A stretch of DNA of 64,000 nucleotides from Ascaphus truei. Its lineage: Eukaryota > Chordata > Amphibia > Anura > Ascaphidae. Position 1 is the stretch's first letter. Each line of letters opens with the position of its first letter. Positions 61,260-64,000 of this stretch are shown here, piece by piece. The notes beneath the pieces are model-generated. The model did no database searches. It had not been told where the DNA came from and was given only the letters and a program-made list of their open reading frames with translations. The stretch is taken from positions 218,367,381 to 218,431,380 of the forward strand of contig CM071568.1 in NCBI GenBank assembly GCA_036426205.1. Direction: 5' to 3'. Position numbers and translations under genes: made by a program.

Positions 61260-61649
61260 ATGCCCGACAACACTTTATTTGAGCAATACCCGGTATGTTA
61301 CCGGCAGATACCTGATGCGCCGCTCCTCGCACGATTGACAAGCCCCCGTTGCATTTGCCTTCCCACGCCGTTTCATGCCTGGCTGATGTGGCGGCTGATC
61401 TTTTAATGATAATGATATGAGTTAATAGGCGGCATGCTTCCGTGGTCTACCAGATGGCATAAATTCATGAATTGTAATGCAGTATTCATATATGTAGTGT
61501 GCAGTATTGCAGCCAACGGGAATAAAATGCTTCACCCTGCCGGAAAATAACTCAATGCACTCGGGCAGAAAACAGTCACAAACCTCAATACACCCCGGGT
61601 ATACCCGAATTCGTGGGACTAGCCGAGCTCGATAAGTTGTGTCGCCATG
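61260..61649 (+). mobile_element. TA MITE, third copy
   Basis: Corresponds to 41346-41741 inside the duplicated block; the ends are slightly damaged ('tgcccgacaacactttattt' at the left). It is a product of the duplication, not an independent insertion. Confidence 0.88.
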
Positions 61650-61849
61650 TAATATAACCTGTGCACTAGATAACATATACCGGTCCCACATGCCTTTGTC
61701 CACACAGCAAGAAGAGAAAGGTGTGCACCCATTCATACTGTGTCCTAACTGAAGGTTATGTTAAAAAATTTAGTGTTAATATAACATAATAATATATAAA
61801 AGTAGTAATAGGAACATATATGTATTTACTAAAAGAAAAAAAAGTATTA

Positions 61850-63160
61850 TGACATTCCTGTCTGCGTGTCTCGGCACCACTGGCTGTTTTTCATTTTCAG
61901 CTGGTACATTGGTGGGATGCTCCTCTACGACCAAAGCCTCACCTATGTCTGCTGTACATTTGTCTGAGTGCCACATTGTGCAAAATGCAACAGCAGGATA
62001 AGATCAGACTACACTTTTTTGTGGCTTATATTGAAGAGCCCCACCAGTTCTGTCGAGACACCTAAATCTTGTTTTGAGAAGGCCAAACTGGTCCTCTCTA
62101 TAACGGATCGCGTAGATTATGGCGCATTGTAACCTCTCCCTCCTCTGCTTCAGTTTGAGGGTTTAGCACCGGGGTCAACAGCCACGTGCCTAATGTCCGT
62201 TCCTGGGATCCCCTATATCAATGGAGTCACAACATAAGGTAACATTAGTTGATAAAACTTCTAAAATAAAATCATTCCTAAACAAAAATGAGGTTTGTGT
62301 TACAACATCCAAATATGTACTCACCCAGCAGCCAACCAGGTCCAAAATGGCCTTCTTCAAACCATGGAAGACTGATGAGTTCCTCAGGATAGAGAAATCG
62401 TGACTGGAACCAGGGAATTTGGCTAACCAACATAGCATTATCTTCCATCGTGGCATCGCATACCCCCTGTACATTCAGGGAATGGTAGTGCTATACTGTT
62501 GCGGTCAACATGCTCACCGTCTGACTAGGGCGGAATCAAAGCAACATGGGTGCAATCGATTGCACCCAGCACACATGGGAATCCCTGCTATGGTATAAAA
62601 GCCATTCCTGACTTCCAGCCACTCTGTCTGCTCATTAGGAAATGAATATATTCCTAGCACGTCTATTGAGTGCATAGTAAAACTGGGTAAAGGCCCCGCG
62701 AGAAGTAGATTGCGAGACCACCCGCCCCTATGCCCACAGTTGTCTGTAATGATACGCGGAAGCAAGATAATGTAATGAGCACAGCATGTTTAAGCAAGCC
62801 CAGTGACTGTACGACCTCTGGCTGTCAAAAAATCTAAATCTCCCCTTATCTCTTCATAAAGAGATAAGATTGCTGCTGAATCAAACGATAGCGACTTACT
62901 ATCTCCTCCTCACTCATCCCATCTAACAGGTTTCTCTCCCTGTACACACGCGGAAGAGCACACAACTTCTCTCCTCTGTCTTCTCCTCTCATCTCCTGTC
63001 CCTCTCCCTGTCCCTCCTCCTGTCCCTGTCTGTCCGCAGTAGCCTGTCCACTGTCCCCTGGTCTGTCCCTCACTCTTGCCCTATGTCATTCTCTTCATCA
63101 GCAAGCCACTCGTGCAAAAGAATGTTACGAACGACTCTCCTAAACATGCGCAACATTTAT
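61850..63160 (-). pseudogene. Harbinger transposase, second copy, frameshifted
   Basis: Same gene as 41918-43217. Fragments of the frame are readable at 62846-63073 (MSEEEIVSRYRL), 62514-62765 (NEQTEWLEVRNGFYTIAG), 62190-62474 (KFPGSSHDFSILRNS) and 61776-61976, each in a different frame. The donor site (gtgagtac) is preserved; the exon 2 start is altered (tcccctat in place of tcacctat on the plus strand). Many single-base indels. If these are sequencing errors, the true copy may be intact. Confidence 0.88.
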
Positions 63161-64000
63161 TGAAAATCTGTAGCTGTGATGAGCAGGTTGCCCGTAGGCT
63201 TTAATAGCTATGTGATGATTCATGGTGACTTTGTAAAATGCAACGTGTACACTTAACCTCATTAAAGTACTTGCTCCTCAAGCTGTATCCATTTGATCTA
63301 AGAGTATTATTTCTGTGTATTCAGCAGCCAATCCTGATATTCACAATGATGTAACGGAAGCTTTGTACAAGCATTAATTGTAAATTATTAGTGTAATGTG
63401 TATTGCATGTACCACTTCTGACGCAACACTCAGTCATGTAATTATGCTAAACCATGAATTGACGTAGAAAAGTTTGCTGCAACATTCTAATTTGCCCTGT
63501 TAGTGTCACATGTTCAACATACTTCTTCTCGGTGCATATGCATACATTTATGGCATCAGGATATTGCTATTGAATCAGTTTGAAATTGTAACAATGAGTA
63601 ACTATTGTAGATTGTGTATAAGTTAGCATGAAGTGCTTGTATGCAACGTTTACACATGTAAACATGCAATGTGATTGACTGTCCAATAGCGGACGTCATC
63701 AAAAAGGAGGACACAAACTACAATGTAAAAATGAGAAGAAAGATGTACATGAACGTTTGATGATTGCGTGTACACATTACAAGCATTGTCTAATGTAAAG
63801 CAACATGAATTACGGTGGATGTGTTAGATGTGTGCATGGGTAACATCATATAATAAATTGTCGCACATGTTCAGTAACATGTTGATATGATGTGAGGTTC
63901 TCCTTTAAGAGTTTTGAGTATAGGTTTTTCCCTTGACACATCATCACATGATGAGTAATGTGACACATAATGATGAAAACATTAAAAGTACAATGTTATG

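Larger units (their letters stand above)
59435..64000. repeat. Second copy of 39551-44074, with many small indels
   Basis: LINE 3' end, downstream non-coding DNA, TA MITE, Harbinger gene and its 5' flank appear in the same order and orientation at an offset of about 19.87-19.93 kb, to the end of the window. Differences are mainly 1-4 base insertions and deletions, every few tens of bases, with fewer substitutions. Confidence 0.93.

Noticed and set aside
1..64000. A CRISPR array or bacterial defence system
   Set aside because: No evenly spaced identical repeats with unique spacers, no bacterial gene arrangement, and the content is vertebrate transposons.

Overview
The window looks like a piece of a large, repeat-rich vertebrate genome, most likely an amphibian (anuran). 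It is AT-rich. I find no host protein-coding gene, rRNA or confident tRNA. The elements present are a mix expected in frogs: Penelope-like elements (PLEs), chromovirus-type Gypsy, CR1-like and L2-like LINEs, Tc1, PIF/Harbinger, hAT- and Kolobok-like short elements, and many fold-back MITEs. Species is not determined. No bacterial features (operons, CRISPR, ribosome binding sites) are seen.

Layout. 0-2.3 kb: a frameshifted PLE with reverse transcriptase and GIY-YIG endonuclease, preceded by three similar small hairpins. 4.7-7.45 kb: a perfect 58-bp palindrome, a Tc1 end, then a Gypsy integrase/chromodomain remnant with its 3' LTR, which contains an assembly gap flanked by identical 167-bp sequence. 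7.6-13 kb: PLE ends, inverted repeats, a GC-rich minisatellite and a related solo LTR with a perfect 5-bp target duplication. 14.0-15.75 kb: a 1.7-kb fold-back with a nested MITE. 15.8-17.4 kb: a full-length but broken Tc1. 18.5-22.9 kb: two LINE remnants and a possible solo LTR. 24.9-29.1 kb: a Kolobok-like repeat, a Harbinger-type MITE with internal duplication, a CR1 tail and a PLE end. 30-39 kb: fold-backs, an internally deleted Tc1, a GC-rich element made of successive hairpins and a hAT end.

39.5-64 kb is the most structured part. A 5'-truncated L2-like LINE is followed by a region carrying an apparently intact two-exon Harbinger transposase (minus strand, D/D/E residues present, 109-bp GT-AG intron). 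From 56.8 kb a nearly full-length LINE of the same family runs into a second copy of the same downstream region (59.4-64.0 kb copies 39.55-44.07 kb, offset about 19.9 kb). The second copy is full of small insertions and deletions. It is either a tandem duplication made by recombination between the two LINEs, or an unpolished duplicate haplotype in the assembly; the indel-heavy pattern favours poor base calling at least in part.

The elements do not form one pathway. They are independent mobile elements, some nested: MITE in fold-back, Gypsy next to a Tc1 end. The strongest recurring signal not explained by a single gene is a short hammerhead-ribozyme-like core found at five places, all in PLE-like terminal sequence. 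Known PLEs carry hammerhead motifs in their terminal repeats; the copies here look mutated.
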